Shown here: one piece after another, positions 1 to 7,985 of the stretch
How positions within the stretch are numbered: position 1 is the first letter of the stretch
Layout: each line of letters opens with the position of its first letter
Assembly: GCA_028818385.1 (NCBI GenBank)
Contig: JAPPNY010000099.1
Span: 1 to 22,922 of the forward strand
Direction: 5' to 3'
From: Spirochaetaceae bacterium
GTDB taxonomy: Bacteria > Spirochaetota > Spirochaetia > SZUA-6 > Bin103
DNA: 22,922 nucleotides
The notes under the pieces: generated by a model
Seen by the model: the letters and a program-made list of their open reading frames with translations, nothing else
Databases searched by the model: none
Told to the model about the DNA's origin: nothing
Program-made: the position numbers and the translations under genes

Positions 1-2
1 GA

Positions 3-497
3 CCGGCGGCGCGGCGGCGGCTCGCCGGCCTGCTGCTTGCCTATTCCTTCTCCTCCGGACGGATCGGCAGAGGGTCGTCCGAGGCCGGGAGGGCGGAGCG
101 TGCCGGGGAGTATGCGGCGGCGTACGGCGAGGCGTCGTTCCGGGACAAGCTGCGCACCGCCGCGCGGGACGCCGGCGGCGCCGTGGTCGAACGGGCGCTG
201 GCGCTCAGGTACGTGGCAGCGTCCGCGGAGACGCCGGCCTGGGCACGGGAGTGCGCCCACGCCGCCCTCGGTTACTTCATCGTGCCGCTGGACGCGATTC
301 CGGACGCCGCGCCGGCCGGGTTCTGCGACGACCTGGCTGTCCTGGCGACAGCGCTGAGGGCGGTCGCGGCCTACGTCACGCCGGCCATCCGGGCGCGCGC
401 CGCGCGGAAGGCCGGAAAGGTGTGCGGCCTGGGCGCAGGCTCGCCGGACGCCGTGCATCCTCCTCCGGCAGGTGAGTGGCCGCCGGCTGCGCTCTGA
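3..497 (+). CDS. DUF1232 (YkvA-like) protein, 5' partial
   Basis: The frame is open from the left edge, and the conserved family segment starts upstream of the GTG at 183. Codons before it read YGEASFRDKLRTAARDAGG, which matches the usual DUF1232 N-terminal part, so the gene probably starts outside the window and the GTG at 183 is not its start. The core carries the family hallmark ALGYFIVPLDAIPD followed by GFCDDLAVLATAL, a hydrophobic helical stretch, and a basic segment. DUF1232 proteins are small, probably membrane-associated and of unknown function. The tail after about position 430 is low-complexity and not conserved. It ends 16 bases before the convergent HEPN gene. The family call is firm, the true start is unknown. 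Confidence 0.8.
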   Translation, partial: PAARRRLAGLLLAYSFSSGRIGRGSSEAGRAERAGEYAAAYGEASFRDKLRTAARDAGGAVVERALALRYVAASAETPAWARECAHAALGYFIVPLDAIPDAAPAGFCDDLAVLATALRAVAAYVTPAIRARAARKAGKVCGLGAGSPDAVHPPPAGEWPPAAL

Positions 498-513
498 CCG
501 CCACCCCTCCCGC

Positions 514-990
514 TCAAGCCGGGGAGTCGCCGAGCATCCACGAGAGAAACGCGCCGATGCGCTCGCGGAAGGCCGCCAGGGTGGCGGGCAGGCGGTCGGC
601 CAGGGGCTGCAGGCGATCCGCTTCCAGTCCCGATCCGTAGACATTGCGGAAGACGTGCCGGAACCGCAGATACTCGCCCAGCTCCTTCGCCAGGCGGGCG
701 TCGATCACGGCAGGCCGGACCTTCGGGATATCCAGCACCATGTCGCCAAGGAGCTCCTGATGCCACCGCTCGGCCTGCGGGACGCCGCCGTTCAGCTCGC
801 CTGCGATACGCACGAAGATCCGTTCCACCCCGCTGTAGAAGTCGTGCAGGATCGATCCTCGAGCCCGCAGCGAATAGGTGTCGGACCCGCTCGGAGCGCC
901 CGCCAGCTCCGCCGCGAGCTGTTCCAGGCTGGCAAGCTCGTTGGAGACCTCCGCGGCCAGCCGCCGCAGAAGCGTTTCCTCCGGGGTCAC
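514..990 (-). CDS. HepT-like HEPN-domain toxin
   Basis: A 158-residue, mostly helical protein. Near residues 109-119 it has RFRHVFRNVYG, resembling the R-x4-H-x-Y active site of HepT-type HEPN proteins, but with Asn where His is expected (R111-x4-N116-x-Y118). HEPN toxins of this kind are RNases or AMPylation targets neutralised by a cognate minimal nucleotidyltransferase. The gene overlaps the upstream nucleotidyltransferase by ATGA, so the two are translationally coupled in antitoxin-first order. The partner gene is the strongest support for the call. The Asn may be normal for this HEPN branch or may weaken activity; the sequence alone does not say. Confidence 0.75.
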   Translation of the reverse strand: MTPEETLLRRLAAEVSNELASLEQLAAELAGAPSGSDTYSLRARGSILHDFYSGVERIFVRIAGELNGGVPQAERWHQELLGDMVLDIPKVRPAVIDARLAKELGEYLRFRHVFRNVYGSGLEADRLQPLADRLPATLAAFRERIGAFLSWMLGDSPA

Positions 991-1322
991 AGCTCCGTTC
1001 CCTGCTCGCGCACGGCGGCGAGCAGCGCCGGGGCCGCCGTCTCCCCGGCGGTCAGATCCAGCAGGAACCCGGTCATGGCGGCGGCCTCGGCCGACACCGC
1101 GTAGAAGCGCCGGGCCGGTATGCCGTCAGCGACCAGGTCGATGTCCGAGCGATGGGTGAACGGCCGTGTCCGGTCGAACGCGGAGCCGATCCCGACGACC
1201 TTGCGGGCGCCCGAGCGCTTCAGAAACCGCGCGATGCGGCGGGCGTCCGCCACCGCGCGGTCGCGGTCCCCGGACTCGAAGTGGGTCGCGCGGACGTGGG
1301 CGAGGAGCGCGTCGCGGTCCAT
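987..1322 (-). CDS. MntA-like minimal nucleotidyltransferase antitoxin
   Basis: A 111-residue protein with the nucleotidyltransferase signature: GS at residues 46-47, SDIDL at 59-63 (metal-binding D60 and D62) and a later carboxylate in FLLDL (about D89). In MntA/HepT systems this enzyme transfers AMP to the HEPN toxin and silences it. It is the first gene of a two-gene minus-strand unit and overlaps the HEPN gene by four bases. The ATG at 1320-1322 is the first start in frame that leaves the N-terminal helix intact. It diverges from the MazE/MazF-type pair, and the two modules share a region of about 100 bases. Confidence 0.82.
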   Translation of the reverse strand: MDRDALLAHVRATHFESGDRDRAVADARRIARFLKRSGARKVVGIGSAFDRTRPFTHRSDIDLVADGIPARRFYAVSAEAAAMTGFLLDLTAGETAAPALLAAVREQGTEL

Positions 1323-1386
1323 GGCATCGGCTAATCTACGCGATACCGGGCAGTGGTTTCACCCCTCGACCCGGCGTACAGCCCGG

Positions 1387-1414
1387 TTGACTCGCGCTGT
1401 ACGTGTACTATACG
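1387..1414 (+). promoter_or_regulatory. Candidate promoter of the MazE/MazF-type pair
   Basis: TTGACT at 1387-1392 (5 of 6 to the -35 consensus) is followed after 16 bases by TATACG at 1409-1414 (4 of 6 to the -10). It lies just upstream of the antitoxin ATG at 1424, leaving almost no leader. Seen by eye only. Confidence 0.45.
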
Positions 1415-1419
1415 TATAG
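1408..1419. promoter_or_regulatory. Perfect 12-bp palindrome, probable antitoxin operator
   Basis: CTATACGTATAG reads the same on both strands and overlaps the candidate -10 element five bases before the antitoxin start. Antitoxins of this kind usually repress their own promoter as dimers on such palindromes, so it is the natural operator. That role is inferred. Confidence 0.55.
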
Positions 1420-1423
1420 CGGC

Positions 1424-1654
1424 ATGAGTCGCAAGCTCACGATCACGCTCGACGATGAAGTGTACCAGGGTCTGTACGACAAGGTGGGTGCCCGGCGCAT
1501 CGCAGGCTTCATCCAGGAGTTGGTGCGTCCGTACGTCGTCGGTCCCGAGCTCGAGGCTTCCTATGCCGAGATGGCGGCCCAGGAACTCCGGGAGCGCGAC
1601 GCCGCCGAATGGGCCGACGACCTGATCGCGGATGCCGGCGATGAAGCGCGGTGA
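1424..1654 (+). CDS. MazE-type antitoxin
   Basis: A 76-residue protein beginning MSRKLTITLDDEVYQGL, followed by an amphipathic helix (AGFIQELVRPYVV) and an acidic C-terminal tail that would wrap the toxin. The layout is a short DNA-binding N-terminus of ribbon-helix-helix type followed by a toxin-binding tail. I chose the ATG at 1424; the TTG/GTG-type starts upstream at 1403 would place the operator palindrome inside the coding region. Its end overlaps the MazF-like gene, typical of antitoxin-first operons. The family assignment rests on gene order and sequence style. Confidence 0.78.
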   Translation: MSRKLTITLDDEVYQGLYDKVGARRIAGFIQELVRPYVVGPELEASYAEMAAQELRERDAAEWADDLIADAGDEAR

Positions 1655-1964
1655 GGTCTGGTGGGTGTCGTTTCAGACCGCCCGCGGCGGCGAGGTTCGC
1701 AAGCGCCGGCCGGCGGTGATCGTCAGCAACGACGCCGCCAATCGCCACCTCAACCGCGTGCAGGTGGTACCGCTCTCGTCCTCTGCGAAGCCGGCCTTTC
1801 CGAGTGAGGCGGTCGTGACGGTCGACGGCGCCCGCAACAAGGCGATGGCCGACCAGATCACGACGGCGGCGAAGAGCCGGTTGGGCAGGTATCTCTGCAC
1901 GCTCGACCGGCGGGAGCTCGATGCCGTCGAGCGCGCGATCAAGGTGCAGCTCGGGCTTCGCTAG
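1632..1964 (+). CDS. mazF: MazF/PemK-family endoribonuclease toxin
   Basis: A 107-110 residue protein with the MazF/PemK fold signature: KRGEVWWVSF at the start, RKRRPAVIVSND (the conserved R-P-x-V-I-V-S core), VVPLSSS, then DQITTAAKSRLG, where MazF proteins carry the conserved D-Q-x-R/T block. These toxins cleave single-stranded mRNA at short motifs. The ATG at 1641 (MKRGEVWW) fits the family better than the ATG at 1632, but both are possible. The gene overlaps the upstream antitoxin by 14-23 bases. No truncation is visible. Confidence 0.9.
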   Translation: MPAMKRGEVWWVSFQTARGGEVRKRRPAVIVSNDAANRHLNRVQVVPLSSSAKPAFPSEAVVTVDGARNKAMADQITTAAKSRLGRYLCTLDRRELDAVERAIKVQLGLR

Positions 1965-2020
1965 CGCCCCAAGACCGTCGCCTTCGGCTCCGCTCTTGGC
2001 CCATCCCCACCTTTCGCGTC

Positions 2021-2066
2021 GGAGTCCGTCGGCTTTCCCGCTGGCGCGGCAAATCCGACAGACTCC
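2021..2066. terminator. Long hairpin between convergent genes, possible terminator
   Basis: GGAGTCCGTCGG (2021-2032) and CCGACAGACTCC (2055-2066) are inverted repeats matching at 11 of 12 positions with a 22-base loop; the loop holds a smaller CCGC/GCGG-type stem. It starts right at the lipoprotein stop codon and separates it from the MazF-like gene. There is no clear T run, so it may be a stability or bidirectional termination element. A second, weaker inverted repeat (CCAAGA 1969-1974, TCTTGG 1994-1999) follows the MazF stop. Confidence 0.4.
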
Positions 2067-2401
2067 TAGCGCGGGACCCGGGTGTAGGAGTCGACCTGGA
2101 GTTGCGCCGGGAAGCCGGGGCCGGCCGCCTCGCGGACGACGCGGCCGCGGACGGTGACCTGGACCTGCTGCAGCGTGCGCAGCTCCGGCGCCAGATCGCC
2201 GACGATCTCGTAGTGGTCGGTCTCGGTGACCAGGACCAGGATGGTCCGCGGCGCCGAGCCGGTCACCGTCACCCGGCCGGTGAGCTCGATGACCTGGTCC
2301 TGCCCGGCCGAGTCCGGCGCGGCGGGCTCCTCCTCCGCCGGCGAGGCGCAGGCCAGGAGCACGCCGGCGGACAGGGCCACCACCGCGCCGGCGCGCGTCA
2401 T
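2066..2401 (-). CDS. Small lipoprotein, OB-fold-like
   Basis: A 111-residue protein with a signal peptide ending in a lipobox (VLLAC, Cys18), followed by an acidic Pro/Ala/Glu-rich linker and a beta-rich domain (IELTGRVTV ... QVQVTVRGRVV ... LQVDSY). The strand pattern resembles small OB-fold exported proteins, but no named family is recognised. It lies 16 bases downstream of the M30-type peptidase gene on the same strand, so it is probably co-transcribed and its product anchored in the same envelope compartment. The function is unknown. Confidence 0.65.
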   Translation of the reverse strand: MTRAGAVVALSAGVLLACASPAEEEPAAPDSAGQDQVIELTGRVTVTGSAPRTILVLVTETDHYEIVGDLAPELRTLQQVQVTVRGRVVREAAGPGFPAQLQVDSYTRVPR

Positions 2402-2417
2402 GCCGTGACGCCCAACG

Positions 2418-5245
2418 TCACTCCTTGACCACCACCGTGATGACGTTGTCGGACTCCGCGGTGACGCGCAGGCTCAGGGTGCCGGAGTTGCGTCCCAGCG
2501 TGGTGTACATGTTGGAGTGCGGCGGCTGCACGCGCTCGTTGAACACGGGCAGCGGGTGCAGGTACGGACCGGGGCGGGCCAGGCGGCCCCGCGCATAGGT
2601 GTAGTTGTACAGGTTGATCGACCCCAGCCGGAACTCCAGGCCGTCGGCGTATGAGGTCCGCCAGGTGCCGGTGTTGTACTGGTACGGGGCTGGCGCGGCC
2701 GTGTTGTCCGACAGCAGGTTGGCGGCCCCCCAGTTCGTCAGCACGTCCAGGAAAGACTCGTCGCGGCCCTGGTTGCGTATCGCCCCCTCGATGGCGCCGA
2801 CGCCGGCGCGATCGCTCTGCACGATGTCGCCGAACAGCGCGGCGCCGCCGTAGTTGCGGGCTACGTAGGCGCCGAACGCGTAGGCGATCGAGTAGTTGGC
2901 CAGGTAGCCGTCCCAGGTAGTGACCTGGATGTCGTTGTGGAGGTTGTAGTCGGGAAGGCGTGACCCGAGGTTTCCCGGAGCGCCCGCGGTGGGGTCGTCG
3001 TAGGCGACCGCGCGCGGCCCGTCGATCATCACCTTGTCGGCGATCAGGTCCTCGGCCACCTCGGAAGCCTGCTCGTTGAGCCACGTCTCGCTGATGGCGT
3101 TCCGCAGGACCGGCTTCTGATAAAAGTGGATCATGTGCTGGAACTCGTGCGCCAGGGTGCCGACGGTCACACTCGGCCGGCGGTCACCAATTTCCCAGGT
3201 GTCGCCGGTGGCGGACGCCAGGAACGGCGAGTCCATGAAGAACGCCAGGCGCTCGATGGAGTATTGAAAGAGGGGATGGTCCGGCTCGCGAAGGCGGTTG
3301 TGCAGGCCCCAGAAGTAGCCGATGATGCGCGATCCCGTCGGGTACCCGTCGGCCTCGATGTCGTAGAAGAAGATGTCGATCTGCTTGGCGGCATCGGCGG
3401 GAATCAGGATCGGCTGGCCGTCCCGTCCCAGCACGCTGTGCGGGCCCCACGGGGCGCCGAAAATGGCGGTGACCCAGTCGTAGATGTCGTTGCTTCCGCC
3501 GGGGCGGAGGAAGCGCACGGCAACCGCGTCCATCATCTCCTGGGTCACGCAGTCACCCCGGCTGGCGCAGGTCGGCTCCCACTCCCGGTCCTCCACCCAC
3601 ATCACCGCGGTCGTCGTGCCGTCCGTGGCGACCCGGCGGGCAGTGAAGTCCAGGGGCCCGTCGTCACGGTCAGTAAAGCTGAACCGGTCGCCCTCCTTGA
3701 CCGCGGGCCGCGCCTGCAGCTCCGCGATCCGGCCCGGGTCGGCGGACCCTTCCCATACGGGCGGACGGTCGTCGAAGTTGTTGAATGCCGTGATCGACTG
3801 CATCCGCTGCGACACCTGCCCTCCCAGCGCCGGCCGCGCTGCCGCCTGCTGCTCGGCCTGCGCTACTGCGCGCTGCTTGTCCCCATACACCCGCTCGACC
3901 TGCGGGTCCACGTGGTAGTTGCCGGCGGTGGCGATGACGTAGACCTCCGGCGAGGAGGATCCCAGGTTCAGCGTGTAGGGGGTCTGGTCGAGCACCTCGC
4001 CGTTCGGGTTGAGGACGAACACCTGGTCCCCGCTGCCGCGGTAGGTGTCCGAGAGGGCCGTCTCCGGCTCGGGCGCCGCGACATCGCCTACCTGGAAGCG
4101 CGTGATCAGCGTGCCGGTGCCGCGGCCGCTGGACACGCCGGGACCGGTGAAGGTGCCGGTGAAGACGGTCACGGTTCCGTGGTTGTAGACGCTGACCACG
4201 TAGTTGGTCTCCTCGGCGTCGCAGTTGTCGTCGTGCGTGACGCGCACCTCGTAGAGCCCGGGCGGCGGCGTACCGCCGGTCCACGCGACGTGCTCGTTGC
4301 GTATGGGCGGGCCGGAGCAGAAGTCGCCGGATTCGACGTCGAGCCGGCCACCGCTCTCGACCACCCACGTATCCTCGTAGACTTCGTCGCCGTTCGGGTC
4401 CGCCACGTGCAGGTCCAGGTCGGCGTCGCTGTCCCACGATACCGTGACCTGCACGTCGCTGGAGCCGACGGGCTCGTGCGCCAGCACATGGCACGTCGGC
4501 GGGCCGACCGCACCGCCGGCATCCACCGCCGACACGTCGAGGCAGATGCGATCCGGGAGCCCCGGCGGCAGGTCGAACCTGAGCCGTCCGACCACGCGCT
4601 GCGAGGCGGCAGAGTCCGGCAGGTCGACCTCGTAGTACCCGAAGCTGGCCCCGCGGAGCGAAAAGAGCAGCTTCCCGGTGCCCGGAGCGGGTTCGACGTC
4701 CAGGAAGACCGATCCGCCGGCCACGTAGAAGTGGTTGCCCGTCACGGTGACGCCGGGCCCGCCGTTCGGCTCGGGCAGGTCCGCGAACACGTGTTCGCCT
4801 GTGGCATCGCCCACTTCGATCACCGCCACGACGGCATGGATGACGGAGAACTTCACGACGATGATGGTGAACTCCAGCGCGGCCGTCCCGCCGTTCTCGT
4901 CCCTCGCCGTGTAGGTCATGTCCCAGGTGCCGGTCTCGGTCGGCGTGCCGCTGAGCCTGCGTGCGGCCGTCTCGAACGCCAGTCCCGGGATCTCCGGAGT
5001 GAGTGAGTACGTCAGGGCGCCGGTGCCGCCGGTAGCGGCGGGCAGGACGAGGGGAGTGATCTCCTCGTCGACCGTGTAGGGCTCCGGGTCGTCGACGTTC
5101 GCCGCGAACGTCGGCGCCCGATCGGCGTGGGTGCGGCGCAGCCGAGGGCTGCCAGGACCGCGAGCGCCACGAGCGCGGCCTGCGCGAGGGTCCATGTTCC
5201 GCGCGGGCGGCGCGGACGGGCGGGCGATGCGAGTGCTTCTGCCAT
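2418..5245 (-). CDS. M30-type zinc metallopeptidase lipoprotein (frameshifted)
   Basis: The first part (ATG at 5245, after AGGGA and a 5-base gap) encodes a lipoprotein signal ending LAALGC, Cys36. The rest continues in another frame, starting APTFAANVDDPEPYTVDEE. Adding one G to the GGG run at 5117-5119 joins them into about 942 residues. In order: an Ig-like domain of He_PIG type (about 45-130, with LSGTPTETGTW), a DUF2135/YfaP-like beta domain (about 265-365, SWDSDADLDLHVADPNGDE), then the peptidase region with LAHEFQHMIHFYQ (HEFQH near 700-704) and TWLNEQASEVAEDL carrying the probable third zinc ligand. This motif pair is typical of hyicolysin-like M30 peptidases. It would act on the cell surface or in the periplasm. 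Confidence 0.82.
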
Positions 5246-5286
5246 GGTGGTCCCTTTTACCATATTTTACAGATCGCGGCGTCCGG

Positions 5287-5927
5287 TCAGCGCAGGGCGC
5301 CCAGGTCGAGGCGCAGGGAGACGGTCAGCAGGTGGGAGAGGCGGTAGTCGACCTCGCTCTCGTCGCCGAAGGCGAAGCGAGCGGTGCCGCGGTAGCGGGT
5401 GCTCACGCGCAGGCCGCCGTCCGTGTAGGTGATGCCGAGGGAGGCGGTGTAGAGCTGGCGGTTGCGCTCCGGCTGCTCGGCGTAGAGGTCGAACAGCGGC
5501 TTCAGCCAGCCGTCCAGGGCGACGTCGCCGACCTTCAGGCGGGACTGCAGCTTGCCGCCGGCGGTGACGAGCGGCGGGGCGTCGCTGCGGCGCAGGATCA
5601 ACTCCGTGCCCAGGTCCAGGCGGTCGGTCAGGTCGAGGTCCAGACGCGGCTGCACGCTCACCGACTGGGTGGCCCCTCGGCGGGCTCGCGCGGATCGGAA
5701 CGGCTGGTCAGGCGGACCGGCAGCGTCAGGCGGGCGGCGTCGCCCAGGTCCTGGCGCGCGCTGGTGAGCAGGGTGTGGCGGATGTAGGTGGGCTCCAGGA
5801 CCTCCTCGTCGTCCTCCTCCACGCCCTGCGCGGTCTCGTAGGTGAAGGTGAGCACCGGCAGGTCCTGAGCGAGGGCCGAGACGGCGAGCAGCAACGCGAG
5901 TGACGCGAAGGGGACGCGGGAGAGCAT
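5287..5927 (-). CDS. Exported beta-barrel-like protein (frameshifted)
   Basis: The N-terminus (ATG at 5927) is a clean signal peptide, MLSRVPFASLALLLAVSALA, cut near AQ. The mature part begins DLPVLTFTYETAQGV and alternates polar and hydrophobic residues. The frame then runs into a stop, while the next frame carries the continuation SVSVQPRLDLDLTDRLDLG and ends with RLSHLLTVSLRLDLGALR, a typical barrel-like end. One extra G in the run of four at 5673-5676 would join the halves into about 213 residues. The alternating strands and the near-terminal aromatic/hydrophobic pattern suggest an outer-membrane barrel; no family is recognised. It is the first gene of the operon with the peptidase. Confidence 0.6.
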
Positions 5928-6052
5928 GCCTTGATGATCGGCGGCCGGCGCGGTCGCGTTGACGGCCGGAGCCGCGCCGCCTGCATCCGCTTCCCACGAC
6001 GAGCTGAACGCCATCCTGTGTCACGGAACGTGCGGATTACGCGTCGGCACCG

Positions 6053-6379
6053 TCAGCGGTCATCTCCAGCATCGCGATCGAGCTCGGCGGCAAGGCGGCG
6101 CATCCCGTGGAGGATCCGAGCCACGCGGATTCCGGACGGGGTCGGTTCGTACACGATGACGAACAGTCTCATCACGACGAAGTAGCGGAAGGTGCCGCCG
6201 GGCGGATCCAGCTCGTGGCGGGGACGTCCGATCATCGGGGGGCCGGCAAGCGTGTTCAGTACACGCTCGAACCTGGCGCGCAGGCGACGGGCTTGATGGA
6301 TGCCGAATCTTTCTACCGTGTAGGCGGTGATCGCGCGCCGATCCTCGCGAGCCGTTACCGAGAACGAAATCCGCGTCAT
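6053..6379 (-). CDS. RelE/ParE-family toxin
   Basis: A 108-residue protein with the compact RelE/ParE pattern: an N-terminal strand (ISFSVTAREDRRAI), a long basic helix (ARRLRARFERVLNTL), GRPRHELDPPGG, then the strand pair FRYFVVMRLFVIVYEP and IRVARILHGMRRL. Such toxins inhibit gyrase (ParE) or cleave mRNA on the ribosome (RelE); the partner favours ParE. The ATG at 6377-6379 overlaps the stop of the antitoxin gene (ATGA), so translation is coupled. Upstream in-frame codons lack family similarity. Confidence 0.88.
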   Translation of the reverse strand: MTRISFSVTAREDRRAITAYTVERFGIHQARRLRARFERVLNTLAGPPMIGRPRHELDPPGGTFRYFVVMRLFVIVYEPTPSGIRVARILHGMRRLAAELDRDAGDDR

Positions 6380-6672
6380 CCGGCGGGCTGTTGACTCTTC
6401 GCCTCCAGCTCGTCCAGCTCCGCATCCCATTCTGCGAAGAACGCATCACCGTCCACGATCAGGCCCCGTTCCAGTTGGTCGGCGCCTGCCTCGATGGCCG
6501 TCCGGGCACGATCGACCTCCGCGTCCAGCACGGCTTGCCGGCGCTGAAACGGCCGCAGCGCGGCACGCACGACCTCGCTGACGGACTGGTACTCGCCACG
6601 CTCGACGAGGGAGGTGAGAAACCCGGCCTGCTCAGGTGTGAAGGAAATGCTGATGCTCTCTCGTTTCGCCAT
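6376..6672 (-). CDS. ParD-type (CC2985-like) antitoxin
   Basis: A 98-residue protein: an N-terminal ribbon-helix-helix DNA-binding part (MAKRESISISFTPEQAGFL, then VERGEYQSVSEVVRAALR) followed by an acidic helical toxin-binding tail. This is the usual ParD layout. The ATG at 6670-6672 is preceded by GGAGGAG at good spacing, which decides the start against the longer upstream frame. It is the first gene of the two-gene unit. Confidence 0.88.
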   Translation of the reverse strand: MAKRESISISFTPEQAGFLTSLVERGEYQSVSEVVRAALRPFQRRQAVLDAEVDRARTAIEAGADQLERGLIVDGDAFFAEWDAELDELEAKSQQPAG

Positions 6673-6705
6673 GGTTCTGCTCCTCCGGCTCCGGCTCTGA
6701 ACGAC

Positions 6706-6714
6706 ATTGTAGCA
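6706..6714 (-). promoter_or_regulatory. Extended -10 promoter of the ParD/ParE-type unit
   Basis: Read on the minus strand, TGC precedes TACAAT (5 of 6 to the -10 consensus), giving an extended -10. It lies 34 bases upstream of the antitoxin ATG. No convincing -35 is visible, as is common with extended -10 promoters. Confidence 0.5.
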
Positions 6715-6811
6715 CACGCCGGCCGACGATTCTTCACCGCGCGTGGAAGGTGTCGGCGGCGAGCCTCGCCTCAGCCAACTACCTTCAGCCGGGTCACGTC
6801 CATGAATGACC

Positions 6812-6842
6812 TTGACGCCGCATCCTTGCGACAGCACATTAT
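6812..6842 (+). promoter_or_regulatory. Candidate promoter of the XRE-ImmA gene
   Basis: TTGACG at 6812-6817 (5 of 6) is followed after 19 bases by CATTAT at 6837-6842 (4 of 6). Transcription would start at about the ATG at 6849, and there is no Shine-Dalgarno sequence upstream of that ATG, so the message may be leaderless. The spacing is long, so this is tentative. Confidence 0.3.
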
Positions 6843-6848
6843 TCTTGC

Positions 6849-7979
6849 ATGATCCAATTCGCAAGGACGGGCGGCACGTCACCGGTCATCGGCGCGCGAA
6901 TCAAGGCCCTGCGCGAACAGCGGGAACTCACCCAGGACAGCATGGCACGCCTGTTCGGCTTCAAGGATCGACAGACCGTCTCGGCAATCGAGACCGGCGA
7001 TCGGGCGGTGACTGCGGAGGAGCTGCTGCTCGCGGTCGAGAAACTGGGCGCGCCGCTGGAATACTTCACCGATCCGTTCGTGCTAACTGGCGAGGGTCGC
7101 TTTTCCTGGCGCCACACCGGCGTCGACGGGGAGCGGTTGGCAGCCTACGAGCGCAACTCCGGACGCTGGATCGCCGCATTCAGGAGGTTGGCGCCGGCGG
7201 TGGGGCGCGAGACTCCGCTCATGCGACGGGCGCTCGGTCTTTCCCGTCGCTCACGGTTCGAGGACGCGATGCGTGCCGGTGAGCGGTTCGCGGCCGAGTT
7301 CGGACTTGGTGATGTTCCGGCGACACGGCTGAGCGAAGCCATGGAACGACAGCTCGGCATCCTCGTCCTCATGGTTGACGCGGAGCCGCACATCTCAGGG
7401 GCTGCATGTCGTCTTGCCGAGATGGACGCCGTCCTGATCGCGCGGAGAGAGGTCGCCGGCCGCCGACACTTCGATCTGGCTCACGAGTTGTTCCACATCC
7501 TGACCTGGGATGCCATGCCGCCGGAGCACGCCGAAGCCGTGCGGGAAACCGGTGGGAACCGCGTGGAGCAGCTCGCAAACAACTTCGCCGCGGCAGCGCT
7601 CATGCCCGCCGCCGTGTTGCGGCGATTCGGTGGCTGGGCGGGGCTGGCCGAGGAAGCGTTGATCCGGCGGTTGAACACGGCGGCGGTCGAGCTGCACGTG
7701 ACCTCCTCCGCACTGAGGTGGCGGCTTGTCGCGCTCGGCGAATTGAAGCCCGCGGCGGCGCGTGCGTTGCCGGAGGTCGCACTGCGCAACAACGGCCGCG
7801 CAGAGGCGGAGACCCCGCCCCCCGCCCCCTTCTCCAGGCCGTTCATGGAGGTGATGGGATTGGCCATCGATCAGGGTCTGGTCTCGGTTCGACGCTTGGC
7901 CGGGCTGCTCGACGTCACCATCGAAGGGCTCGCGAAACTGTTCGCGTCACACGGTTTCGAACGGCCCGTGGAGCTCTGA
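6849..7979 (+). CDS. XRE-family regulator fused to ImmA/IrrE metallopeptidase
   Basis: A 376-residue protein. Residues about 14-70 form an XRE helix-turn-helix (IKALREQRELTQDSMARLFG, then QTVSAIETGDRAV). Residues about 170-260 form the ImmA/IrrE (DUF955) peptidase: LIARREVAGRRHFDLAHELFHILTW has the zinc motif HELFH at 212-216, and NRVEQLANNFAAAALMP supplies the conserved downstream block. A C-terminal helical part follows (about 300-376). Such proteins cleave or sequester regulators and often act as antitoxins. The stop is 6 bases before the PIN-like gene, so the two form an operon. The start is the only ATG ahead of the HTH. Confidence 0.9.
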   Translation: MIQFARTGGTSPVIGARIKALREQRELTQDSMARLFGFKDRQTVSAIETGDRAVTAEELLLAVEKLGAPLEYFTDPFVLTGEGRFSWRHTGVDGERLAAYERNSGRWIAAFRRLAPAVGRETPLMRRALGLSRRSRFEDAMRAGERFAAEFGLGDVPATRLSEAMERQLGILVLMVDAEPHISGAACRLAEMDAVLIARREVAGRRHFDLAHELFHILTWDAMPPEHAEAVRETGGNRVEQLANNFAAAALMPAAVLRRFGGWAGLAEEALIRRLNTAAVELHVTSSALRWRLVALGELKPAAARALPEVALRNNGRAEAETPPPAPFSRPFMEVMGLAIDQGLVSVRRLAGLLDVTIEGLAKLFASHGFERPVEL

Positions 7980-7985
7980 CCCTCG

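Noticed and set aside
472..1104. Plus-strand open frame of 210 codons
   Set aside because: Antisense to the HEPN and nucleotidyltransferase genes, which are supported as a known pair.
3126..5006. Long plus-strand open frame of 626 codons
   Set aside because: It is antisense to the M30-type peptidase gene and its composition (Val/Arg/Gly/His-rich, no domain) is typical of the opposite strand of a high-GC gene.
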